This document shows positions 6,214-13,623 of a DNA stretch of 13,959 nucleotides, in pieces; position 1 is the first letter of the stretch, and the number at the start of each line of letters is the position of its first letter. The notes under the pieces were generated by a model. That model made no database searches, had not been told where the DNA came from, and was given only the letters and a program-made list of their open reading frames with translations. Where the stretch lies: positions 1 to 13,959 of the forward strand of contig DAOVCM010000009.1 in NCBI GenBank assembly GCA_030670015.1, written 5' to 3'. The position numbers were made by a program, and so were the translations under genes. The stretch comes from Candidatus Bathyarchaeota archaeon (GTDB taxonomy: Archaea; Thermoproteota; Bathyarchaeia; TCS64).

Positions 6214-8874
6214 CTACTCGCCTTTGAAATCGTCAAGTAACTCTTCTAGGGACGCCTTGTGCTCGACGAGGAAAGACCGGGAGAGATTCCTCTCAAAGTC
6301 GGAGGCACTTCTGTTCAGTCGCTCCATCTCGTCGTAGGAGGCGAGGTCCTCCATTCGTCCCCTTCCCCCGACGACTACGATCCTTATCACCCATGGGTCT
6401 CGTGAGTTGATCTCCCTTACCGTTATGGTCTTGGAAACGTCCCCTGTGACATAGCCTGCTAGGGCTGTGAACAATTCTTGGGTGAGGTCGGAGTCCCATA
6501 ATCCTTGGGGGGTCTGCACTGTGACCCATAGGTAGTCCGACCTGAAAGTGGATTTTAGGCCCATGATGTTGGGGGTTCTGTAGACTCTGACGACGCTCCT
6601 CATATAGTCCTTGAAGTGGTTCACATCGAGTATCTCCCTGAGGATTCCCTCCCTGGAGAGAGCGTCTTCCTGTTCAGCCAAGATCTTGGATATTATTTTC
6701 ATCTGCTCGTCCTGGGTTAGCTCGGTGGTTCTCTCATAGAACCTTCTTGGCTTAATGATCTCAGAGAAGAGCAGCTGATATTTCCTTGAGAGTTCCAAGA
6801 TTGTGTTCAGTTTCTTCCTGTAGTCGGATGTCACCTCCAGCTTCTTCAGGAGATTGATGTATAGATCTATGAGCTTGTCGATGTCTCCAATCTCGTTGTT
6901 CAGCAGTATCGTCTCTTCGCTGATTTTCCTGAGTTCTCTCTCTATCTCGTTCAGCTTCTCCTTTGCATACCTTTTCTTCCCTAGCCTGAAGAAACCGCTT
7001 GACTCCTTCTCAAACTTGGACTTGTCAAACTCCCTCCGCTTTCTCCTCTCCTCAAGCCTGAAGAGTTCGTTATCGAGGTTCTCCTTTCGGCTCCTGAATT
7101 TACTTATTATGGCTTGAAGATAGGTGAGGTGTTCGTCGATCATCTTAACCTCGTCGGACGGGGTCTTGACCATGAGCTGGAGTATGTGGTATAGGGTGGA
7201 GAGCTCTGCTTTGATGTCCTTGAAGTTAACGACCTGAATTTCCTCCTGCGGCAGAATCTCGTAGCGCCTCATCATGGCGTCAGTAAGATGCCTGATCTCG
7301 TTGTAGAACCTAAGGATCTGCAGCGTCTTCTCCGTTAGGTCTGTGAGGTTCATGAAATCCTCCAGCAGTTTCTTCTGCCTGACACTTAGAAGCTGGGAAG
7401 CGGGGACGAGTTGCTGGAGACGCTCGAAGATCGCTACCTTCCGTTCTAAAAACTCTGGGTGGGTCCTTGAAAGGTTTCCCATCAAACCCTCAAGGCTGTC
7501 AAGAACGTTGGATTCCTCCTTCTGGAGGATGAGCTTCACGATCGAATCTTCAATGGTGCCTTCCTGGGCCACAAGTCTGATGGTTGAGATAAACTGGAGG
7601 GATTCCTCTATCCAGCTGCTGATCTGTCCCTGGATACCGCGTACGTAGAGATTGTAGTCCTCCTCGAAGCGAGGACTCCCGTATGCGAGAGAGTTCAGCT
7701 TCTCCTCGAACTCTTCTTCATTGTAGGAGTTGGTCATTATCAAGTACTGCTTGTAGAGAGTCTTGATCTCTCCTTGTTTAACCTCTAGGATGCTGTTTAT
7801 CCGGTCTAGGATGCTGAGCTTATCAACTCTTATCAGGAAGAGTTGCTGCATCTCCTCCAATTTGTATTTGAATGCCTCGACGTAGGCGTCAACTGGGTAG
7901 CTTACCTTGACCATGCTGATGGTGTGAACGCTGTTATCTGTGAGGCCTACTTCCGTGCCTATGCCGCTGAGGAGGTCGGCCATGTCGAAGTCCATGAGGA
8001 CGTAGATCATCTCAGTTATCAGCTGGTCGACCTCGTCCCTTGCCATAATGATGTTCCCGGTCTTCGAGTAGGCTGGCATCAGGGGTAGGAAGAGAACTGC
8101 GTTGAGAGGATTACGGTATTCTTCCCCCAGTGCCTTTACCAGGGATTCGTTGGTCCTCCGGTTGAGGAAGGTGGACAGCTCTCTAAGTGCGTTGAAGGCG
8201 GAGAAGCCCTTCGCCGGAGGGTCGTCGCCACTGCAGGGAAGCACGCACAGTGCCATTATTGGGACGCCCGAGCCGAAGGCTTTTCTCAGGTGTCGGGCAA
8301 ATTCGAAGACGATGCCGCTTCCCGTGCCGCCTCCCAGCCCAAAGATCAGGAGGACTATGGGCGTCGTGATGGAGGAGAGAGCGTGATCCTTGAACATATT
8401 CACAAAGGATTTGATGATTCCCAGCTGGTAGTAATTCAAGTTGTAGATAGCCTTTGCGAGGGACCTCCTCCTCCCAGCGCCGCCTGCTAAGGGCGGGATC
8501 GCCATCGTTGATGGTAGCCAGGGGTTGTACTCCTCGACCTTGATCCCCTCGTTTACAAGGTGTTCCCTGAACTTATGATGTACAAAGTCGAACATGGCCT
8601 CGGCGCTTGGGAACTTTATAGATTTAGCTATGACGCTGAGGCGCTCCTTGGGGATTCCCTTCTTCTGCATGAGGTCGAGTACTTTTGAGTGGGCTTCCTC
8701 CAGGCTTTTAATGTCTGGGTCGGCGATGTCAAGAGCCATCAGGGAAAGCCGTGTTACCCCACTCTCAAGGAGTTCCAATGTCTTCTCGGCCTTCAGGAAA
8801 GACTCAACTATGTTGGTACCTGCGCCACCAAGGCCTACCAAGTGCACGACGCCTGTATATCCTATTTCAGCCAA
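6214..8874 (-). CDS. Large tubulin/FtsZ-superfamily GTPase with long helical insertion
   Basis: This 886-aa cytosolic protein has a tubulin-type GTPase domain in the first 330 residues: T1 loop GLGGAGTN (14-21), T3-like AGGAGRRR (130-137), T4 signature GLGGGTGSG (179-187), and a T7-like loop DFDMADLL (295-302) that keeps both catalytic Asp (D297, D300). Residues about 335-770 are charged, helical and coiled-coil-prone, with a very basic patch at 609-640. Residues about 781-836 return to alternating strands and helices (YLWVTVQTPQG; WVIRIVVVGG), resembling the FtsZ C-terminal domain, so the helical block seems inserted inside the tubulin fold. FtsZ is about 350-400 aa, so this is more than twice that size; Tubulin_2-type proteins are similarly large. 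The start is TTG at 8872-8874 with GGAGGGG 6 nt upstream; it directly follows the TAA of the upstream anchor gene. A GTP-dependent filament former at the membrane is likely. Confidence 0.82.
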   Translation of the reverse strand: MAEIGYTGVVHLVGLGGAGTNIVESFLKAEKTLELLESGVTRLSLMALDIADPDIKSLEEAHSKVLDLMQKKGIPKERLSVIAKSIKFPSAEAMFDFVHHKFREHLVNEGIKVEEYNPWLPSTMAIPPLAGGAGRRRSLAKAIYNLNYYQLGIIKSFVNMFKDHALSSITTPIVLLIFGLGGGTGSGIVFEFARHLRKAFGSGVPIMALCVLPCSGDDPPAKGFSAFNALRELSTFLNRRTNESLVKALGEEYRNPLNAVLFLPLMPAYSKTGNIIMARDEVDQLITEMIYVLMDFDMADLLSGIGTEVGLTDNSVHTISMVKVSYPVDAYVEAFKYKLEEMQQLFLIRVDKLSILDRINSILEVKQGEIKTLYKQYLIMTNSYNEEEFEEKLNSLAYGSPRFEEDYNLYVRGIQGQISSWIEESLQFISTIRLVAQEGTIEDSIVKLILQKEESNVLDSLEGLMGNLSRTHPEFLERKVAIFERLQQLVPASQLLSVRQKKLLEDFMNLTDLTEKTLQILRFYNEIRHLTDAMMRRYEILPQEEIQVVNFKDIKAELSTLYHILQLMVKTPSDEVKMIDEHLTYLQAIISKFRSRKENLDNELFRLEERRKRREFDKSKFEKESSGFFRLGKKRYAKEKLNEIERELRKISEETILLNNEIGDIDKLIDLYINLLKKLEVTSDYRKKLNTILELSRKYQLLFSEIIKPRRFYERTTELTQDEQMKIISKILAEQEDALSREGILREILDVNHFKDYMRSVVRVYRTPNIMGLKSTFRSDYLWVTVQTPQGLWDSDLTQELFTALAGYVTGDVSKTITVREINSRDPWVIRIVVVGGRGRMEDLASYDEMERLNRSASDFERNLSRSFLVEHKASLEELLDDFKGE

Positions 8875-9855
8875 TTATTTCCCCTCCAATTCCTTCAATC
8901 GATCATTAATCTCCTGAAGCTTACTGGCCAGGTTCCTGTCTGTTCTTGATGCCCTAAAAGACAAACCCTCAAGCTCCCGGATCTGGTCTTCAACAACCAT
9001 CGAGACAAAGGAGAGTCTCCCCCTTGCCCTGAAGAAAAGAAAAACCAGCACGACAGCGGCCAGGCTTAAACCTCCAACAGCCGGCAGGAAGTATCGCTCC
9101 TCAAGGCTGGGCCCCGTTCTTATGGGGGGGACCTCGACTTCCAGGGTCTCGAGAATTGTCCTTGCCGTCTGAACGAACCCTAGCTCTGCCTGTCCCTCCG
9201 CCACCCCGATAAGACTATCATAGAGCCCTATAAACGCTGGGTCCACACCGTTTTCCCTGAATTCCTGCAGGTCTGCTTCCCTCTGACTCAGATAAAACCT
9301 GTATCCGTCGATCTCTGAATCTATGATGTTCAATATGATTTCGTCGAGGACGCTCCCGTCTGGTCCTGTGAGCCGGATGGTTGTGTGGTTCACAGGTTTG
9401 TGGAGTATGATTGTCTGATCCAGATCTGTTAATGTTAGATCGCTTGGAACTCTCCCGAACGTGGAGATAACGTATCTCCCCTGAACCTGCTTGAAAGTTA
9501 TAAGGGGGTTGTTCGGGTTGTAACCCTCAGTCAGGTTGAGATCGGTTGTGTGGATCTCCCAATATCGGTCTATGCCATCGGCGTGAATGAGGTCTACTGA
9601 CAGGTCAAGATTCGCGTAGGCAGCAGTCAACCCAATATCCAGCGTCAACGTTATGTTGTACTCAGCTCCTGTGAACATAGGGGTGTTCTGTAAAAACGTG
9701 TTAGCCTCGTAATCTCTCTCCAGCACAAGCTGTCTTGACGTTAAATCAATCACGCTATACGATACGATCCACCTTTCCTCCTGAGCCTCTATAAATCCAG
9801 TAAGGGACGCAAAAAACATGATTGAAAATAAAGCGAATACCCAGATCCTTCTCAA
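8875..9855 (-). CDS. Exported single-pass membrane protein with cytoplasmic coiled-coil tail
   Basis: This protein is 326 aa from TTG 9853-9855, or 332 aa from TTG 9873. I prefer the shorter form because GGAGGGGG (9864-9871) sits 8 nt before it and the protein then begins with two Arg and a hydrophobic core, a standard signal peptide. In 332-aa numbering, the signal peptide spans about 7-30 (probable cleavage after IEA). Residues 31-250 form an exported, mostly beta domain with N-glycosylation sequons (N73-I-T, N113-L-T, N162-H-T). A single transmembrane helix lies at about 261-281, followed by basic RARGR and a short coiled coil to the C-terminus (about 295-332). The topology is outside N-terminus, inside C-terminus. 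I do not recognise the exported domain. Its TAA is followed immediately by the TTG of the tubulin-like gene, so the two are almost certainly co-translated. It is a plausible anchor linking the cell surface to the filament. Confidence 0.75.
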   Translation of the reverse strand: MRRIWVFALFSIMFFASLTGFIEAQEERWIVSYSVIDLTSRQLVLERDYEANTFLQNTPMFTGAEYNITLTLDIGLTAAYANLDLSVDLIHADGIDRYWEIHTTDLNLTEGYNPNNPLITFKQVQGRYVISTFGRVPSDLTLTDLDQTIILHKPVNHTTIRLTGPDGSVLDEIILNIIDSEIDGYRFYLSQREADLQEFRENGVDPAFIGLYDSLIGVAEGQAELGFVQTARTILETLEVEVPPIRTGPSLEERYFLPAVGGLSLAAVVLVFLFFRARGRLSFVSMVVEDQIRELEGLSFRASRTDRNLASKLQEINDRLKELEGK

Positions 9856-9863
9856 ACCTGTTT

Positions 9864-9871
9864 CCCCCTCC
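9864..9871 (-). promoter_or_regulatory. Strong ribosome binding site deciding the start of the exported anchor protein
   Basis: The minus strand reads GGAGGGGG, 8 nt before TTG 9853-9855. This site overlaps the start of the longer candidate (TTG 9873) and therefore favours the downstream start. Further upstream, the AT-rich minus-strand word GTTAAAATAATAG (9888-9900) is a possible but poorly spaced TATA element. Confidence 0.5.
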
Positions 9872-9973
9872 AACTATTTGCCATACGCTATTATTTTAAC
9901 TTGCGTGTACATTCTAAGGCTACTGTTATTATCTGGCTAAGATATGCAGTCTCTACTAAATAATGAACCTGAG

Positions 9974-9980
9974 AAAAAAA
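9974..9980 (-). terminator. Poly-U terminator after proS
   Basis: Seven consecutive A on the + strand give U7 in the minus-strand transcript, 22-28 nt past the proS stop codon, without an obvious stem. U-tracts of this kind are typical archaeal terminators. It suggests that proS is transcribed separately from the downstream anchor/tubulin-like pair, which begins about 120 bp later. Confidence 0.6.
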
Positions 9981-10001
9981 TTGTGGTGCTAACGGGAAAA
10001 T

Positions 10002-11447
10002 CTAGTATGTTCGGGAGACATACGCAACCTCGCTGGCTGTGTCGCCACATACAACACAGGGTCCTATCGGCTTCTCTTCCTTCTTCCAAAGGGTGCCCCT
10101 GACCTCGCCGGCAACTTGGTCCTTGATCTCGAAGGCACAATGGGGGTCGCCACACCAGCTCACCCTCACGATCCTCCTGTCGTTCATTTTGGACTTTAAT
10201 TCATCAAGGGTGTCAGCCTCAACCAACTCGTTATCCAGCCGTTCCCAGCTCCGGGTTCTCAAGTTCTCATAGATATCTCCAAAGAGGCCGCGGATGGCTC
10301 CAACTAGGTCCTCGAATCGGGCTACCGTTTTCTCCTTGGTGTCCCTTCGTACTAGTGTGACGGACCTGGCGTCTGCCTCACGGGGACCTACCTCCACCCT
10401 GACTGGAACGCCGAACATCTCCCACTTATAGTACTTCTCCCCAGGCCTTAGGCGGTCGTCGTCGTCCATCACAACACGGATGCCCGCCGTTTTGAGCTTA
10501 GATTCTATCTCCCTCGCGTAGGAGACTACTTCCTTCTCTTTGCCTTTGAAAGGGATAGGAACAATGACGACCTGCTTGGGTGCAACGACCGGAGGTAATA
10601 CCAGGCCGTTGTCGTCTCCGTGGTGTGCGATGGTGGCTGCCAGGGTCCTTCCCATGCCCATGCCGTAGCATGTCGTGTGAGCGAGTTTCTGGGTTCCCTC
10701 CTCGTCCTCGTAGGTGAGCTGGAAAACCTTGGCGAAGTTCTCCCCAAGCTCGTGGACTGTGCCTATCTGGTTGACCTTACCGTCCGGGTTCCATGTGTCG
10801 AAGGCGAGGCTGTAGACGGCACCCGGGAACTTGTCAAAGTCAGGGCGTTTAAGGAGGATGTAGCTTAGGCCCAGGGCGTCGTAGACGTGGCGGTAGATCT
10901 CGACGCCCGTTTTGACCTGTCTCTCGGCTTCCTCGTAGTCGGCGTGGGCGGTGTGGGCCTCGTTCCAGAGGAACTCCCTTCCCCGGAAAAGGGGGCGAGT
11001 GGCCTTAGTCTCGTATCGGTAGACATTGCAGGTCTGGTGCATCCTCAGAGGGAGGTCAGCGTGGGACCTGATCCAGATCCTGAACATTGGGTAGATGGCT
11101 GTCTCGGATGTCGGCCTGAGTAGGAGCCTTCTGTCCAGCTCGTTTTCCCCTGCGTGGGTGATCCAGAACACCTCAGCGGAGAAACCTTTGATGTGGTCCT
11201 CCTCTACCTGGAAGGCGTCCTCCGGGATGACCACGGGAAACTGCATCGGCTGGTGGCCTTCATCCTCCAGCTTCTCCTCAAGCATCTGGTAGATGCGCTT
11301 CACGATGCTGTAGCCCCAACCCCTGTAGACTGAGAAACCCTTAACGGGGTACCTATCGTCAGCAATCTGGGCTTCCAGCAGCATATCGTCAAACCACTCG
11401 CTGAAGTTACCCCATTTTTTTAAAGACTTAGAGGTGTTTTCACTCAT
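10002..11447 (-). CDS. proS: Prolyl-tRNA synthetase, archaeal/eukaryotic type
   Basis: This 481-aa class II aminoacyl-tRNA synthetase charges tRNA(Pro) with proline in the cytosol. Visible landmarks are the proline-binding TSETAIYP loop (113-120), the motif 2 region RYETKATRPLFRGREFLWNE (144-163), the FDTWNPDG and HELGENFAK segments (216-240), and motif 3 GMGMGRTLAATIAHHGDDNG (262-281). An anticodon-binding domain follows (about 292-400). The C-terminal domain has Cys432, Cys437, Cys464 and Cys467, a likely zinc site, and ends in the Ser-Arg-Thr-Tyr expected of the archaeal/eukaryotic type. There is no editing INS domain, as expected for this class. Length is normal. The ATG at 11445-11447 is preceded by AAGGTGAGA (11452-11460). 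It is a housekeeping gene transcribed alone; the poly-U tract after its stop separates it from the tubulin-like cluster. Confidence 0.96.
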   Translation of the reverse strand: MSENTSKSLKKWGNFSEWFDDMLLEAQIADDRYPVKGFSVYRGWGYSIVKRIYQMLEEKLEDEGHQPMQFPVVIPEDAFQVEEDHIKGFSAEVFWITHAGENELDRRLLLRPTSETAIYPMFRIWIRSHADLPLRMHQTCNVYRYETKATRPLFRGREFLWNEAHTAHADYEEAERQVKTGVEIYRHVYDALGLSYILLKRPDFDKFPGAVYSLAFDTWNPDGKVNQIGTVHELGENFAKVFQLTYEDEEGTQKLAHTTCYGMGMGRTLAATIAHHGDDNGLVLPPVVAPKQVVIVPIPFKGKEKEVVSYAREIESKLKTAGIRVVMDDDDRLRPGEKYYKWEMFGVPVRVEVGPREADARSVTLVRRDTKEKTVARFEDLVGAIRGLFGDIYENLRTRSWERLDNELVEADTLDELKSKMNDRRIVRVSWCGDPHCAFEIKDQVAGEVRGTLWKKEEKPIGPCVVCGDTASEVAYVSRTY

Positions 11448-11451
11448 TGTA

Positions 11452-11507
11452 TCTCACCTTTAGAAGATATCCGTTATTAAAAGTAGTTGAAATTGGGTCA
11501 TTTATAC
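11452..11507 (-). promoter_or_regulatory. proS promoter and ribosome binding site
   Basis: The minus-strand word GTATAAA (11501-11507) is a good archaeal TATA box. It predicts initiation near 11478, leaving a leader of about 31 nt that contains the Shine-Dalgarno sequence AAGGTGAGA (11452-11460), 4-6 nt before the ATG. Confidence 0.55.
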
Positions 11508-11833
11508 GGAATGAAGTCACCCATTTTAACCTCGTATTTATTATAATTGGTAGATTTAATCTTTCCGCATAATTAAGAGAATGTTGCTATCTCCCCAACT
11601 CTTATCCTAACTTTTCATTAGCGCGCGCAAAGTAGTAACTAACACAACTTCGTGCGGTTGCTGTGCGGAACACTATCAGAAAAGACTCAAAAGGCGTAAG
11701 AAACACAGGCTAAAACACAAACGGAAGATGAAAAACCCGACTCCCTTGAGATATCCCTAGGGGGGGTTATCGCGTACACACGCTCTTCACAGCTATGTGT
11801 TGCTATACAAAGGTGCAACTCTGGGGGGGAGTG

Positions 11834-11921
11834 CCCATCCACATATTTCATTATTTACCATAGGCTGGACAACCAAGTCTCATAACGGGTGTAACAATCA
11901 GTGTATCTAGTGGTGGATGGG
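11834..11921. repeat. 9-bp perfect inverted repeat enclosing 70 bp
   Basis: CCCATCCAC (11834-11842) and GTGGATGGG (11913-11921) are exact reverse complements. They could form the closing stem of a folded RNA, or two operator half-sites upstream of gpmI. The enclosed 70 bp have no strong internal stem that I can see. Confidence 0.4.
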
Positions 11922-11984
11922 AAAGGTAGATTATTGAAGAGCTCCCTCACGAATAATTGAATTCACCCGACCGCGGCCTGCAAT

Positions 11985-11992
11985 CTTAAATT
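11985..11992 (+). promoter_or_regulatory. Candidate TATA box of gpmI
   Basis: CTTAAATT is centred about 32 nt before the ATG at 12021, predicting transcription from around 12014 and a very short leader. No Shine-Dalgarno sequence precedes the start, which fits near-leaderless translation. Confidence 0.35.
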
Positions 11993-12020
11993 CGCTGACA
12001 TCCCGGTTTAAACGAGCGGA

Positions 12021-13592
12021 ATGAAGGTTATCCTCATCGTCAGGGACGGCTGGGGCTACACCGAGGAGACTCGTGGAAACGCAGTCCACCTTGCCTATAC
12101 GCCTAACAACGACAGATACATGGAGAACTACCCCTGGACCCTGCTCGAGTGCACGGGTAACGCAGTGGGAGTTCCAGAGGGCACGCAGGGGGGCAGTGAA
12201 CCAGGGCACCTCACTATGGGAGCCGGCAGGATTGTGGGGCAACCCTTGGAGCAGATCAACCGCAGCATCCAAGGTGGCAGCTTCTACAGGAACGATGCGT
12301 TACTTGGAGCAATCAGGAGCCGCGAGGAGAAAGACGGTAAACTTCATCTCATGGGTCTCCACAGCGATCAGGGCATCCACGGTACAACCAACCATCTCTA
12401 CGCTCTCTTGGAAATGACCAATGAAAATGGTCTCAGTAAGGTTTACATTCACTGTTTTCTCGATGGACGAGATGTACCAGAGAGGAGCGCCAAGAAATTT
12501 CTTCGTATAACCCAGGAGCAAATACGGCAGAAAGGCGTCGGCTGCATTGCATCCCTAGTCGGTCGATACTATGCGATGGATCGAGACAACAATTGGAACC
12601 GCACTCAGAAAGCCTACGACCTTCTCACACTCGGCAAAGGCCACAAGGAGACTGACATCATCCAGGCGATAGACAACGCCTACAAGAGGGGAGACGAAAC
12701 AGACTACTACATTGAGCCGATAGTTATGACAGACAAAGAAGGAAGGCCTATCGCGACAATAAATGATGGTGACTCCGTCATTTTCTGGAATTTCCGATCC
12801 GACCGGGCACGACAGATAACCCATGCTCTTACACAGCCATACTTCGACAATTTTTCAAGGCGGAAACACCCTAAAATCCACTTCGTCTGCATGAGCGTCT
12901 ACGACCACCACCTAAACCTGCCAGTAGCTTTCCTCCAGAAAGAGGTACAGAACAACCTAGGCCAGATTCTGAGCGCCCGTGGTCTCAAACAGCTCAGAAT
13001 AGCTGAGACAGAGAAGTACGCCCACGTTACATTCTTCTTCAACAGCCAGGTGGAGGACCCTTACCCAGGGGAGGACCGTATCCTCGTTCCCAGTCTTAAG
13101 GTCCCAAGCTACGCGGAGAAGCCCGAGATGAGCGCCTCCGAGATAACAGATAAGCTCCTCCCCGAAATCAACAGAGCCGAATACGACTTCATCCTCGTCA
13201 ACTACGCCAACGGTGACCTCGTCGGCCACTCTGCAAACCTCCAAGCCGGCGTCAAGGCCTGTGAAGCTGTCGATCAATGTGTCGGTCAGGTAGTAACCGC
13301 CGGACTCCAGCAGGGATACGTAATCCTTGTCACCGGGGACCACGGAAACATCGAGACCATGTTGTACGCCGACGGAACGCCAAACCCTTCTCACGGTATA
13401 AATCCAGTACCATTCATTCTCTTAAGTGAAAAAACCCAATTTAAGCATGCCAAACTCCGCAGTGGCCTCGGCCTAAGTAGCATCGCTCCAACTGTACTTT
13501 ATCTTATGGGCGTCGAGAAACCCCCTGAGATGACAGGAGAGAACATCATCAAATGCGGAACTACTGTTTCTAAACGAATAGAATCGCTATGA
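12021..13592 (+). CDS. gpmI: 2,3-bisphosphoglycerate-independent phosphoglycerate mutase, bacterial GpmI-like
   Basis: This 523-aa cytosolic glycolytic/gluconeogenic enzyme interconverts 3- and 2-phosphoglycerate. It has the alkaline-phosphatase-superfamily layout of bacterial GpmI rather than archaeal ApgM. Metal and catalytic positions are present: D9 in RDGWGY, nucleophile S59 in GGSEPGH, H120 in the QGIHGTTNHL segment, FLDGRDVPERSA (146-157), R182 in GRYYAMDRDNNW, FRSDRAR (258-264), K332, D399 and H403 in NGDLVGHS, D440/H441 in TGDHGN, and H458 in NPSHG. Length matches the family (about 510 aa). Several signature loops deviate from the usual bacterial form: GGSEPGH for NSEVGH, GIHGTTNH for GVHSHxxH, and FFFNSQVE for FFFNGGVE. 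It may be a divergent clade or an old transfer from bacteria. Translation starts at ATG 12021 without a clear Shine-Dalgarno. Its neighbours suggest no operon. Confidence 0.92.
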   Translation: MKVILIVRDGWGYTEETRGNAVHLAYTPNNDRYMENYPWTLLECTGNAVGVPEGTQGGSEPGHLTMGAGRIVGQPLEQINRSIQGGSFYRNDALLGAIRSREEKDGKLHLMGLHSDQGIHGTTNHLYALLEMTNENGLSKVYIHCFLDGRDVPERSAKKFLRITQEQIRQKGVGCIASLVGRYYAMDRDNNWNRTQKAYDLLTLGKGHKETDIIQAIDNAYKRGDETDYYIEPIVMTDKEGRPIATINDGDSVIFWNFRSDRARQITHALTQPYFDNFSRRKHPKIHFVCMSVYDHHLNLPVAFLQKEVQNNLGQILSARGLKQLRIAETEKYAHVTFFFNSQVEDPYPGEDRILVPSLKVPSYAEKPEMSASEITDKLLPEINRAEYDFILVNYANGDLVGHSANLQAGVKACEAVDQCVGQVVTAGLQQGYVILVTGDHGNIETMLYADGTPNPSHGINPVPFILLSEKTQFKHAKLRSGLGLSSIAPTVLYLMGVEKPPEMTGENIIKCGTTVSKRIESL

Positions 13593-13605
13593 CTAAAATT
13601 TGTCA
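13588..13605 (+). other. Small inverted repeat at the gpmI stop
   Basis: ATGAC (13588-13592) and GTCAT (13601-13605) flank an AT-rich 8-nt loop and include the TGA stop of gpmI. The nearest T-rich stretch is at 13624-13630. It may help 3'-end formation, but the stem is too weak for a confident terminator call. Confidence 0.25.
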
Positions 13606-13623
13606 TGAGGACAACGATATCAA

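Larger units (their letters stand above)
11508..12000. other. Long non-coding intergenic region between divergent proS and gpmI
   Basis: About 490 bp contain no plausible gene on either strand; the longest frames are short or run into the antisense of gpmI. I found no tRNA T-arm pattern. Visible structure: an AT-rich promoter-like block at 11520-11580; an alternating GCGCGCGC at 11621-11628; two tracts of seven G (11760-11766, preceded by CCCTA to give palindromic CCCTAGGG, and 11823-11829); and a 9-bp inverted repeat (11834-11842 with 11913-11921). The region could hold an unrecognised structured RNA or the long upstream control region of gpmI, but nothing in it is diagnostic. Confidence 0.45.

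Noticed and set aside
6293..6529. Minus-strand open frame of 78 codons inside the tubulin-like gene
   Set aside because: It is out of frame with the 886-aa protein; the translation is Arg/Pro/Gly/His-rich as expected for a shifted frame.
6214..8874. Canonical cell-division FtsZ
   Set aside because: At 886 aa with a long helical insertion, non-FtsZ spacing between motifs, and a membrane-anchor partner instead of division genes, it is not an ordinary FtsZ even though the T4 and T7 motifs are present.
10887..11123. Plus-strand open frame inside proS
   Set aside because: Antisense to the class II synthetase motif 2 region; Val/Gly/Leu-rich shadow frame.
11508..12000. tRNA or C/D-box RNA in the long intergenic region
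   Set aside because: No T-arm consensus, no paired box C and box D motifs at suitable spacing, and no cloverleaf-like stems were found by eye.
11931..12272. Minus-strand open frame of 113 codons over the gpmI start
   Set aside because: More than two thirds of it is antisense to the GpmI N-terminus, including the metal and nucleophile motifs; it has no ribosome binding site and no domain pattern.
12957..13394. Minus-strand open frame of 145 codons inside gpmI
   Set aside because: It lies wholly antisense to a gene with clear catalytic motifs, and its translation has a shadow-frame composition (very rich in Val, Gly, Asp and Glu) with no recognisable domain.
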